Positions 53,683 to 64,000 of a DNA stretch of 64,000 bases are shown in pieces (position 1 is the first letter of the stretch; every line of letters starts with the position of its first letter). The translations under genes and the position numbers were made by a program. Source of the DNA: Diospyros lotus (Eukaryota; Streptophyta; Magnoliopsida; Ericales; Ebenaceae). The stretch lies in contig NC_068339.1 of the NCBI RefSeq assembly GCF_014633365.1, forward strand, positions 27,475,316 to 27,539,315. Reading direction: 5' to 3'. Below the pieces are notes generated by a model. That model was not told the origin of the DNA, ran no database searches, and was given only the letters and a program-made list of their open reading frames with translations.

Positions 53683-55991
53683 GCATGAGTCTTCAAAATC
53701 CAAATTTCCATAGGTGTGGGGCTGTCCACAATAACCTTTGCCAATTCTAAAACAATACAAAAAATTAATTAAATAATTTAAAAGTAACAAGTATTGAACT
53801 AAAATTAAAAAAAAAAAAGAAGAGTAACAATGAGTTTACCTTCTTCAAGTTGTTCAACATGATCCAAATCTTTTTCAACACTCATTGGGGTGGTAGATGA
53901 TCGAAGCCAATCTTGCGTACAAATCAAACTTTCAACCACTTTAGGAGAAAGAGAACTCCTAAATGGATCAAGTACTCGACCCCTTGTGCTAAAAGAAAAC
54001 TCGGATGCAACAGTAGAAACTGGAATTGCTAACACATCCCGAGCCATGGAAGATAGAATAGGAAATCGATGACAATTAACTTTCCACCAATTCAAAATGT
54101 CAAAGTCATCAGTTTTCTCCTCACACACTTCACTTAAATACTTATCCCATTCTGAAGGCACAGTTGTAGACCCACAACCACTGGCATACTTATACTTCTT
54201 GAAACGAGAACTAAGCAAGTTTGGTCTGCCATATTTTCCCTTCTCAACATTCTCCACAACAAGTGGAGTAAACACTTGAGACTGCTCTCCTACTTCACCT
54301 TGAGGTGCCAATTTTTTCTTATATTCTTCATACAAAGCATATACGGCATTTTTCAAAGACAAAATTGCAACATCCCCTTTCTCACCTGGATACACCTCCT
54401 GAAGTGCATACTCCATAAACTCTAACTTGTGCCTAGGATCCAGCACCACCGTAATGTAAAGTAGGTGATTTATTTTTTCTGGATCCCCTCAATATTTATC
54501 AAACTTTTCTTTCATTTTTCTAGCCATCTCACTCAACTCAAGATCGTCACCCTCCTGCCACTCATGTAAGAGACAATGAACAGTACTAATCTCATGGAAA
54601 AAAATGTTGGAGGTGACGTATGAAGTACTTGAAACCCACAAAGTAAGCTCATAAAATTGTTGCAACACTCTAACAAACATTCTGACCTTTGTCCAATTCT
54701 CTGGCTTGGGTCTCCCATCAATAGTAATAACCTGTTGCAGGTCATTATTCCAACTACTTGTACCAAGATCAAGCATAAAACATGGCTCTTCCTCATCAAA
54801 TCTCTCAAAAGCCCTCTCAAACTTTTGAGCAGTCTCTAACATCAAGTATGTGGAGTTCCATCTACTTGCAACATCCAACGACAATAGGCCCTTAGATTCT
54901 ATTTTTTCCACTTCCACACATTCTTTGAATTTTCTTAATCTTTCTGGAGATTGTCTAATATATCTGACTGCATCCCTAACTCTTGTTATTGATTCATCTA
55001 GCTGTTTTAACCCATGTTGCACAACCAAATTTATTATATGAGCCACACACCTGATATGTAAATAATTTCCACTCATAATGCTAGCATCCCATTTTGCCAT
55101 TTTTTTCCTGAAGTTACCCACAACAACATCATTTGAACTAGCATTATCTATTGTCAAAGTCAAAACTCTATCAAGTTTCCACCCCATTAGACACTTCTCA
55201 ATTGCCATAGCAATAACATCACTCTTGTGACTATATATTGGACAAAAATTTAATTTTTTTTTCTTCAATGTCCAATTATTATCAATATAGTGCGCTGTCA
55301 AGCACATATAATTAATCCTTTGAATGGAGGTCCATGTGTCAGTGGTTAAGCAAACTCTTTGACATGCATTTTTTACCTCATTCATCAATTTCAACCTCTC
55401 TTCCTTAAATAATTCAAAACAATCACGAGAAATTGTCCAACGTGAAGGAATTCAAAATTTTGGACAAATCACATTAATGAAGTGCCTAAACCCCTCATGC
55501 TCAATAAATTTGAAAGGCATCTCATCTATCATCACCATGCGAGCTAAAGCCTTTTTAGCAAGCACTTGATCAAATTTCCAATTTACCAATCCCATACTCT
55601 CCCCTTCTCTCCCAGCCCCCATTGTCGTTGAAGTTGGTTGCAAGTTTAATTGCATTTGGTGGGTTTCCAAAGCATGAGGGCATTTTTTACATGTTCCTAT
55701 ATGATTCCTTAGAGCCTTAGTCCCATTTTTTTTGGGATCACAGTGGAACTCCCTAGAACAATAGTTGCATCTCCCTTTAATTTGACCCTCTGCATTTGTA
55801 AACTTAGTAAAGTGATCCCACACATCTGACCTAGCTCTTATTGTTTTTCTCTTTTCCTTTCCTAGTGATGCTGCACCTCTATCAGCTTGAGATTGACTAC
55901 CTTGACTTGGTACTATTGGTGTAGGTCTTGAACTATCATCCATACTACTAGAGATGTTTGTGGCGTGACTGGTGTCTTCTTCTCTAGCCAT
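53683..55991 (-). pseudogene. hAT transposase (RICESLEEPER/Ac-type), two in-frame TGA
   Basis: A single frame of about 729 codons runs 55,991-53,805, broken only by TGA at 55,452-55,454 and TGA at 54,489-54,491. Domains: BED zinc finger (about residues 55-105, CNYC ... H ... C); RNase-H-like catalytic core with LTTDTW (first Asp), LTIDNASSND (second Asp) and the CVAH motif; and the C-terminal hATC dimerisation domain (LNWWKVN, VASEFSFSTRGRVLDPFRSSLSP). The second TGA replaces a Trp codon usual in this family; the first is in place of a codon before IPSR. After LEEG a donor GTAAAC suggests a further short exon at about 53,683-53,749. With so few lesions it is a recently disabled gene or one relying on readthrough. 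Confidence 0.93.
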
Positions 55992-56789
55992 CTAAAATTA
56001 ATACAATTGTAATAAATATGTATTAAAATAGTGAGTTAAAATGTCTTCTTGTGATTAACTTACAATCTTATAATTTAAAAGAAAAATTAAGGGGCTGCAA
56101 TTAAAATTCTATTATCCTCCTAATTCTGTCCACTTCTACAGTTCTATTAACTATATGAAAATGAATACTGAAAAATGGAATTCACTTCTAATGGGCTGTA
56201 ATTTAAAATGAAAAATTAAGGGACAGAATGGGACAGGGTATCCCATTTTGTCTACTTCTACTAATTATTTGAAAATGAAAATGTGTTTGGTTTATAATTT
56301 TTCCCTTTTATTATAAAGCAGCTGATTCAACATGTAATTCATTTCTACCACATTACACAACTAAATAATGTTGGAATAAAAAATACATGCCTAGAAATTT
56401 GCGAAAAGAAGTAAAGAACAACAAGTTCAATAGCCTCCTTTCCTTTCCTTATACAACCTAAGATGTTTCAAAAAGAACAGGTAATGAATCCCAATATGAC
56501 AAAGAATGGAAATAACATAACGAAGAATGGCAATAAGAAGAAACAAGAAATGAGAAAAATAATGGTACCAACAACAAACAAAAAGCCCCAAACCAGTAAC
56601 TAAAAGTCCAAAAAAATTAGCCGATTGCACACCCCAGCCAAACCAGTAACTAAAAGTCCAAAAAAATTAAAAAATCCAAAACCCTAACCTAACGAAAATT
56701 TGAAACTAACCTAACCTCTGTGTTGGTTGTAGGTGTGGCCGTGTGGGTCGATCGTCGGTGACTAGGTGTGGTTTGGGACCTGGGTCTAA

Positions 56790-56912
56790 TCGATTATGAT
56801 TTAGGTTTAGGTTTAGGGTTTCGGTTAGGGCTAGGAGTAGAACGAAAATTAAAAAATAGGGTTTCGATTAGGGCTAGGGCTTAGGTTTAGGTTTAGGGTT
56901 TCGGTTATGAGT
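56790..56912. repeat. Telomere-like TTTAGGG(TTT) cluster in hAT leader
   Basis: TTTAGGTTTAGGTTTAGGG and GGGTTTCGGTTAGGGCTAGG-type phrases occur twice in about 120 bp, upstream of the transposase start. AAACCCTAA is also seen at 56,685 in the form AAAACCCTAACC. These are telobox-like (AAACCCTA) motifs read from either strand, not a true telomere array. Confidence 0.75.
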
Positions 56913-57299
56913 CAAGGACCTAATCGACGACGATGAATCGACAAACAGTAGGGCTTCTCTTTCTCTTAGTTTTGGTTAGGATGGATTAGGGCTCAAACGC
57001 TCAAGGAATCGAATATACAAAGCAATACGATGACGAATAGGAACTCACCTCAACTCTGTGACTCCGTCGACGTTTGACGGCCAAGGAAAAGACGATGTTG
57101 CGACGGAAGGAATCGACGACGACGGTTGGAAGCAACGACGACGCTAGGGTTTCGGTTTCCCCTCCCTCTCTTTCTTGTATAATGGATTGGTTCGAATGGA
57201 TGAGTGCGTACCCCCCCGTTCTCCACGTGACATCTTCTCTGTGTAGACTTGATTTTTTGCATCCAACGACGTCATTTTTATCATATACTAAATGACATC

Positions 57300-57475
57300 A
57301 TTTTGATTATTGGTCGGTTCGATTAACCGAGTAAACCGAACCAGTAAAACCGAATCGATAATTTATAAACTGAAATTTAACCGGTCTTAACCGAACCAAT
57401 AACCAGATATAAATTAACCGAACTGAACCAGTCAGTTCAGTAGGTTTGGTTCGGTTAGTTCAGTCTAACCGAACC
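57300..57475. repeat. Right subterminal CCGAACC repeats of hAT
   Basis: Multiple GGTTCGGTT / AACCGAACC copies mirror the left array, giving both ends matching subterminal structure. Confidence 0.85.
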
Positions 57476-57489
57476 GCTGCATACCCCTA

Positions 57490-57893
57490 CTCCCCGGTGG
57501 CTCTATCTTTTCCCCAAATTTTCACCCACTTATCATAGTATGGCATGGATTTATCTCTCACGTACTTTACATATTTGTCTTTCTATAAATTTAAAATTAA
57601 ATATTTTAACAAAATATGATTTTTTTTTCTAAATCAAATAAATAATAACAAAATTAGTAAAATAAAATTCAATAAATTAATTATTACCTTCTCAAACTCC
57701 ACCCATACCTCTTCACTATCACACTCAATTATCTTAAGCCTGTCATTCCAGCCAAATCTATTGTTATTCTTCAAAGTTAGAAGACAATTGTAGAACTTGT
57801 TCCAAGTATCCATCTTTGAAGTGATATGCGACACAACTTTCAGGTCTGTATCAAGGAAAATGGACTTCAACCTAACCTATAGTTCAACCAAGT
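57490..57893 (-). pseudogene. MYB/SANT-like pseudogene, N-terminal part
   Basis: Two minus-strand exons are recognisable: 57,870-57,688, with WNKFYNCLL ... FGWNDRLKIIECDSEEVWVEFEK of the Myb_DNA-bind_3 domain, ending at a GTAATA donor; and 57,582-57,490, with KDKYVKYVR ... IWGKDRATGE, starting after TTTATAG. The last exon runs straight into the hAT target duplication and resumes at 51,130. Upstream, the gene is cut at 57,893 by LTR-derived DNA, so its start is missing. Confidence 0.8.
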
Positions 57894-60800
57894 TGTAATG
57901 ATCCGTTGTTGAGGTCAGGATTTAATTAGCTTATAAGGTATTCATTTGCTAGAGTATGTGAGTGGTTGTGTTTTGGGTTTAAGGGTTAAATCATGGTATC
58001 CGAATGCATGCTTGGTTTTAGGCATGAAGTATTTGAATATGGAACATGGATATTCGAATAAGGGTGTGATATATTCGAATGGGGGGCTTTGTATTTGAAT
58101 AGGGGAAGAGATATCCGAATATGGTGTTGGTTTTAAGCTATGGCATCTGAATAGGGTAAGGTGTATTTGGATATGCTAGATTTAGAGGGATATACGGATA
58201 GCTTGAGGCTTATTCGGATGTCCTCCTTGATTTCTTAAGTGTGGTATTTGAATAAGGGGGCTAGGTATTCGGATACCCCCATTGGAAATGACATGATATT
58301 TGAATACAACCATGTATTCGGATACCCTATGCTTTCATGTATTCGATTACCCCCTTTGCAGCCCGATTTTGACCGTGATGCAGCAAGAATCTCTCAAAAC
58401 TCAAAATATGAAAGTTGTAGATCTTTTTCTTTTTGTTCCATATCATCTTGAATCATCTCAATCGTTGCTCAGATGAGAGAGTTATCCCCATATTATAAAG
58501 CGATGTCGAAAATGTTTAGAATTGCTTAATTAGCTTAATTTTTCATTTACGCTCAAACACGCCCCCCGTGCCATTAGGTAGGGCTCAAGTCTTTCCAGTA
58601 GGAATTATCTCTCATTTGGGCCATCGAGCAACACAAGTGAGACAGTTCAATTTGTCTTTGGATGCAAAGGCGAGGGTGACGCCCCCTCCAAATTATTAAT
58701 CTCTACCCTTCATATATATGCATATTGGTGGAAGGAATGAGGTGGAAACATTTATTTTATACAGGTCCACTAGTACTCACCCCATCTACTACACTAGGAT
58801 GCTAATGTCGTGTTTATGTTCCTTGTCAACCAGACATTTCTACAAGGGGACTCTATAGGCTTTGGCATCCTTTTTCCTAGTTCTGCAAAGAGTATCAAAT
58901 AGATTGGGGAACAATGCAAAGGTGTATAGGTGCACCCTTGGTAGAGCAACGGTGCCAGTCCATAATCCCAAACCTTATGCAATGCATGACCAATAATATC
59001 ATCATGAATATATGCACATTTCATCATAGCATGTAAATGCAATCTTACATGATATATTCACATCCAGACATGATAACATGATAAAATCATTTACATAAAA
59101 TCGAGTTTTGGGTTGAATCACTTATCTTGAACGCATCTCACAACATCTTGATTCTCATAACAGGCTTCTAACGTACTCAATTTGGATCCTCAATCATACC
59201 CTAGCCATCATATTTATTCAAGGATATCAATATCCTATTTTTCCTAAATTTCTCATAATTTCCCTCTATTTCTTCCTATTTTTCCTCACTAAATTGAAAC
59301 TAAATATTTCTCCAATATTTTCTCAAATATTTCTCGATAACAATTCATAAAATAAATTTCCTGATTTTCTAAAATTTTTTAAGGAATTTTATTTACCTTA
59401 ACTTAGCCTCTCAGGCTTCCTCGATATGCATGCACAGTCTCGATTTTTGTGCCAACCTCAAAATTTGCACAAGTTGCTTCACCTCAAGCCTCAAAGTACA
59501 CTAATCATCACATTATTCTAATAAACATTAAAGCCTATTTTTTCATAATTTATTTGCATTTTTCTCTATTTTTCTCCCATTTTCCTAACTAATATTCTAA
59601 CATAAATATTGACTTAAATATTTCACCAAATAATTTTTCATAGAAATTCATAAAATATTTTTCTAAGAATATTAAAAATTCCAAACTCACCTAGGCTTAG
59701 CTCTTAAAGCCTCCTTAATGCACATGCCTTGACCTCGAAAAGCATGCCTAATAAATTTCCTGGCTCCGAGCATACTCCTCAAGCCTCAAATTAAATCCTA
59801 GAATTTCCTGGCATTTTCTAGAATTTTTCTCCATCCTTTCCTATTTTCCTTTTTTATCTTTTTTTTTTCTTTTTCTTTCTTTTTCTTCGTCCTTTCTCCC
59901 CTGCACCTGCGCACAGCCACCATGCCCAACCTGCGCATGACACCTTACGGCCATTGCCGCCTGCCAGCCTCGCCGCCGCCCTTACTAGCCACCTTCGGTC
60001 ACCATCACTCGCCCCAGCAGCCATCGCAATGCTCTGCCTACTCCGCCGTGGCCATGGTCGCGCCTCTGGCCTCTTCAACCGCCGCATAGGCCTCTACCAG
60101 CCTCCTCCACAACACATTATGCCAAGGTGCGCTTGCCATCGCTGCCTTGTAGCTGCTTGCTCCGCGTCGGCCATAGCTGAGGCCTCGGCCTGCTGCCGCT
60201 GCTGCTGGTTGCTAGTCCAGCGCTTCACCGATCGACCAATCTTTCTTCCTCTCGACATCTCTTCATCTCTCTCAATCTCTCTTCTCTTTGATGCTCTCGG
60301 CCAATGCAACAACAACTTGAAGTTGCTACAGCCATGGTCGAATTTGACCATCTCTTTCTCTGCAACTCACCATTGCTTCCATTTCTTCTTCATTTCCCAT
60401 CCCTCTTCCTCTTTTTATAGCCCAAGCAGCTTGGGCGCCACTCTTTCCTCTCAACAACTCCCTCAATTTCTCTGCAATTTCCTCAACCCAATTCCAACAT
60501 GCTGCAAATCTGCCCCTCAAGCCTTACGCACATGCACATATACATATATATATATATTATACTAATATAATTATGGAAAAATACACATTTAATCCCCATA
60601 TTTCATCCTTATTACACTTGGGAATTTCTTTAATTGCAAATACACCCTCTAACATCCAATTAATTTGCATTACGATGCTTGAAATCCACATTTAATAACT
60701 TCAAATTTACTCGATAAGGATGATTTCGCCCCAGTGTCCTCACCGGGCTATTAACTCATCCTGAAAACACTTCAGGGTTGATCCTTATGAAAAATCAGAG

Positions 60801-61093
60801 CCCTTCAGGGTTCCAATGACTTCCTAAAAGTCCCTTACAATCATTCAATTTTTTAGTCTAAATTATAGCTTCATTTTAGCTATACCAAAAACCATTTCAG
60901 ATCCAATTTCTTTTAATACCATAAATCATGTCTCGAAATTCTCATCAATACCATATCATTTTGCTTAGGCATCTCGGCTCTAGGGCACTCCTTATAGTTA
61001 ATTCAGCGATCTATTTTGCTATCAAGCCAATTTTTCGATATTCTAAACTTACTTAATTTACGTGGCAAGCTCAGGAAAATATGGGATCTTACA
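57894..61093. repeat. LTR-derived region, composite or one 3.2-kb LTR
   Basis: The region begins TGTAATGATCC and ends GGGATCTTACA, LTR-like termini similar to the 2-kb solo LTRs at 10 and 21 kb. Flanks CAAGT and GTTAT do not match. A minus-strand GGCTATAAAAAGAGG box near 60,412 supports a minus LTR covering at least about 58,800-61,093. A plus-strand CATATATATGCAT box near 58,710 and the motif array left of it could belong to a second, plus-oriented LTR. The GC-rich block 59,880-60,500 yields long frames on both strands but no domain. Confidence 0.55.
57995..58345. repeat. Array of TATTCGAATA-like motifs
   Basis: About fifteen variants occur in 350 bp: TATTCGAATA, ATATCCGAATA, GTATTTGAATA, GTATTCGGATAC and GTATTCGATTAC. 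The consensus TATTCGAATA is a perfect palindrome centred on TCGA. Confidence 0.9.
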
Positions 61094-64000
61094 GTTATCC
61101 ATACCATACACCAGTTTAATATATTTATTATGCATTATTAATTTGATTAATTACATGTGATGAGACCTAAATAAATAAATAAATAATAAATCCCTTGTTA
61201 ATATTAAGCCAACTTGCCTTCCATCATTATGAGGTATTAGGTTTCTAGCTGGCACTTGATTTGTTGAGTCACTTAAGGTAAAGTGTCAACTATGATACCT
61301 ATGTCTCATGGGGTATGAAATGTCCCTGAATGATGTGTCTAACTTAACTAGAAAGATGGGTTTGTTGAGTTACTCGAGGCTCATTGAGTATAGAGGAAAA
61401 GGTTGGGAGTCACATGTGATGTGCATGACAGGGAGTTGTCAACCCAATGCATCTAGGAGTTTAATGGAGATGCAATTAGTAGCAAGTACCTACCTAATTG
61501 AACCTAACACAATTTGTTAAGTCACTCAGGGTTGTGCGAGGGGAGATGAGATCCCAACCCACTAGGAAATCTTCCAATGGTATTTCACGAGTTACATCTT
61601 GAGAGTGGCAAACTCGTAGAAAATAGTGGGAGCAATCATAAAATGTTACTTATTGTAATTTATGATTTCATAATTCAATATGATTATAATAATATCTCTA
61701 TTCGGTTGTTGATCTAGAATGCTTGGAAATGTGTCAATAAGATCGATACTCGAGGGTAATAATACCTTCAACGAGACTAATTTCTATGACTGAGAGATCA
61801 TCTTGAGGATAATACTCACATATGATAAGCTTCTTTATGCGATAGAGAGATCTCTTATTGCGAAGCCACCAGTTGAGGAAATAATAGCACATGAGGCCTG
61901 GAGGATGCAAGAGGGTGATATGATCATCGCTTGGTGTATCATCTTGGTTGCCATGACCCCAAAACATAGGTGATAGCATAAGGGTTATAACGCCTATGAG
62001 ATCATGGCTAGGCTCAATGATCCTCTATTAAGAAGCATGTCATGGAGATGATACATTTTATCGACAGCTTGTCAGAGCTAAACTTGGGTATGGATGCGAA
62101 ACTTACCTTGGATTTGGTGCTACAGTCCTTTCTTAACAATTATGGAAGAGACTCTTAGAGAGTCTCTGTCCATGCTAAGGGAGGCCGAGCCCGAAATTGA
62201 TAAAAGGTTAAGGGAAGTGTTCTCTTAGTTGAAGAGCCCAAGACGCAAGGGCAAGCCCCAGAGTACGAAAGCTAAGAAGAAAAGTTCTTCTACAACGCCA
62301 TCTGGAAGAGTCCAGAAGACCAAAGCCCAAAAGGGCGAGGAAGATGAGGTCTATTTCCACTGTAATAAGTCGGACCATTCGAAACGGAATTGTAAGGAAT
62401 ACCTTGCATAGGTGTAGAGTAAGAAGAGTTCTACTTTGGGCAGTTCAGGTATTTATGTTATTAGAGTTAATCTGGCTACTTTTGATTAGTCCACATAGGT
62501 ATTAGATACTGGATCTAGTGCTCATATTTGCACTTATGTGTAGAGGCTTAGGAGTACTAGGAGATTAATAGTGGGACAAGTGTACCCACACATGGGAAAT
62601 GGATCAAAAGTTGTTCCATTAATTGTAGGGACCTATTTATTGACATTGCCCACAAGGCTTGTATTGGAGTTACATAACTGTTATTAAAATCCTAGTTTGA
62701 CTAGGAATATAAAATCCATTTCTTATTTAGACAAGGATGAATATTCTTTTTATTTAAGAACAATAGTTGTTCGTTTTATAAAAATGAGTTATTTTATGGT
62801 AAAGCAACAGTACGTAACAATTTGTATGTCCTTGATGTTTATACTATTGTCAATAACATAAATATTAAGCAACTTAAATCAGGTGATTTAAATAGAACTT
62901 ATTTATGGCATTGTTGCCATGGCCATATAAATGAGACTCGCATATCCAATGGATATGTTAGCACATTTGATTATGAATCATATGATGCTTGCGAATCTTG
63001 TTTGCTTGGCAAGATGACTAAGTCTCTTTTTAAAGGAAAGGGAGAAAAGGCCAGAGAAGTGCTAGGGCTTGTGCACATTGATGTGTGTGGGCCTACATCC
63101 ACCTAGGCTAGAGGTGGATATGTCTACTTCATAACCTTTACTGATGTTAGATCACATTTTGGTTATGTGTATCTCATGAGACACAAATTTGAGGCTTTTG
63201 AAAAGTTCAAGAAATTCATATTTGAAGTAGAGAAATAAACTAAAAAAAATATCAAAGTACTTCGATCGGATCGAGGTGGTGAATATTTGAACAATGAGTT
63301 TCTAGATCACCTAAAACAAAATGGGATTCTCTCACAATGGACTCCACCTGGAACACCAGAGATGAATGATGTGTTTGAAAGGAGAAATAGGACATTGTTC
63401 GGTCCATGATAAGTTACACTAAACTCCCCATTTCATTTTTGGGGATTCATACTCCTCACCACAATATTTGTTTTGAACAGGGTTCCAAGTAAGTTAGTTA
63501 CTCAAACTCCATATGAGATATGAAAAGGAAAGAAGCCAAATCTATCTTTCCTTAAGATTTGGGGTTGTGAAACTTATGTCAAGCATGTTGACAGTAATAA
63601 GCTAGAACCCAAATCGACGAGATTTTGTTTGTGGGATCTCCAAAAAAAACAAATGAATATTACTTTTACCATCCATAGGAACAAAAGGTGTTTGTTACCA
63701 AGCATTCGGTATTCCTTGAGAAGGAATTCTTAGATGTTGTAGCTAGTGGGAGGAATGTTGAGCTCGAAGAGATTTGAGGCTAACCACAAACAAATACTCC
63801 CTTCCAGGAACCCGAGGAAGATGAGACACAAGATGTTGTGTCAATTCCCCAATCTTCCACACAAGGAGTTCGTAGGTTAATGAGAGTTCGTCATGAGACT
63901 GAGAGATATGGATTTCTCATCTCGGCACATGGAGATGTGTCTCTGGTTGAGAATGACAAACCAAACACCTATGAAAAAGCAATGTCAAACATTGACTCTA
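61094..64000 (+). pseudogene. Copia-A element, plus copy, leader and gag-pol remnant
   Basis: The copy is homologous to 20,573-15,900 on the other strand. The leader (61,094-61,700) holds three worn TTGAGTCACTC motifs. Gag starts near 61,720 and is frameshifted. A zinc knuckle (62,350-62,395) has its first Cys changed to Tyr (YFHC ... H ... C). Protease near 62,500 keeps LDTGSSAHIC. GAG-pre-integrase lies at 62,880-63,060 (WHCCHGHIN, CESCLLGK). The integrase core follows (HIDVCGP, SDRGGEYL, then NDVFERRN where NGVSERRN is usual), then the Copia linker region to the window edge. In-frame TAG/TAA stops occur throughout. The left end is cut at 61,093 and the right end by the window. Confidence 0.9.

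Larger units (their letters stand above)
51131..57489 (-). mobile_element. hAT DNA transposon, 6,359 bp, TSD CTCCCCGG
   Basis: Terminal inverted repeats are TAGGGGTGTGCA (left) and TAGGGGTATGCA (right, inward). Exact 8-bp duplications CTCCCCGG flank it at 51,123-51,130 and 57,490-57,497, the hallmark length of hAT insertion. Both subterminal regions are packed with CCGAACCG-type repeats. It encodes a BED-finger transposase on the minus strand. The 2.6 kb left of the transposase (51,400-53,650) has no recognised coding sequence and may be 3'UTR, intron or captured DNA. Confidence 0.96.

Noticed and set aside
59954..60565. 203-codon plus-strand frame in GC-rich DNA
   Set aside because: No recognisable domain, a competing frame on the other strand, and a position inside LTR-derived DNA downstream of a promoter box. 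Composition alone explains the lack of stops.

Overview
The window is nuclear DNA of a flowering plant, most likely a eudicot. It is AT-rich and carries multi-exon genes with GT/AG introns, plant LTR retrotransposons, a hAT DNA transposon and MITEs. The species cannot be fixed from the sequence. No tRNA, rRNA, CRISPR array or prokaryotic operon was seen.

Layout. (1) 1-24,228 is a nest of LTR retrotransposons. A minus-strand Ty3/Gypsy element (Athila/Tat-like gag-pol, tRNA-Asp primer site, 5' LTR) runs off the left edge. After it come Copia LTR remnants and two Copia coding remnants facing opposite ways. Four solo LTRs have dropped into these: a pair of about 2.02-kb LTRs in inverted orientation (10,033-12,055 and 21,368-23,385) and two SIRE-like LTRs (12,206-13,698 and 18,261-19,603). 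Target-site duplications are exact for two of the four and have one mismatch in the other two. (2) 25,950-44,150 is the genic core. It holds a Mpv17/PMP22 peroxisomal membrane protein gene (+, 7 exons, 183 aa), a BAP31-like ER membrane protein gene (+, 2 exons, 221 aa) and a plant aspartic proteinase of the phytepsin type (-, 13 coding exons, 513 aa). All three models are open and in phase from start to stop. (3) 44,280-51,130 is AT-rich intergenic DNA with TIR elements and an LTR. (4) 51,131-57,489 is a complete 6.36-kb hAT element with an exact 8-bp target duplication, inserted into a MYB/SANT-like pseudogene. (5) 57,894-64,000 holds LTR-derived DNA, then a second copy, in the opposite orientation, of the Copia family seen at 15-20 kb.

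The three host genes are unrelated housekeeping-type membrane or secretory functions: peroxisomal membrane, ER membrane, vacuolar or secreted protease. They do not form a pathway. I found no new multi-gene system. The most interesting pattern is that three LTR-derived regions carry dense arrays of short palindrome-like motifs, many centred on TCGA, on the promoter-distal side of the TATA box in the two clear LTRs. A fourth repeat, the Copia leader, carries a tandemly duplicated array of a TGACTCA-core near-palindrome.
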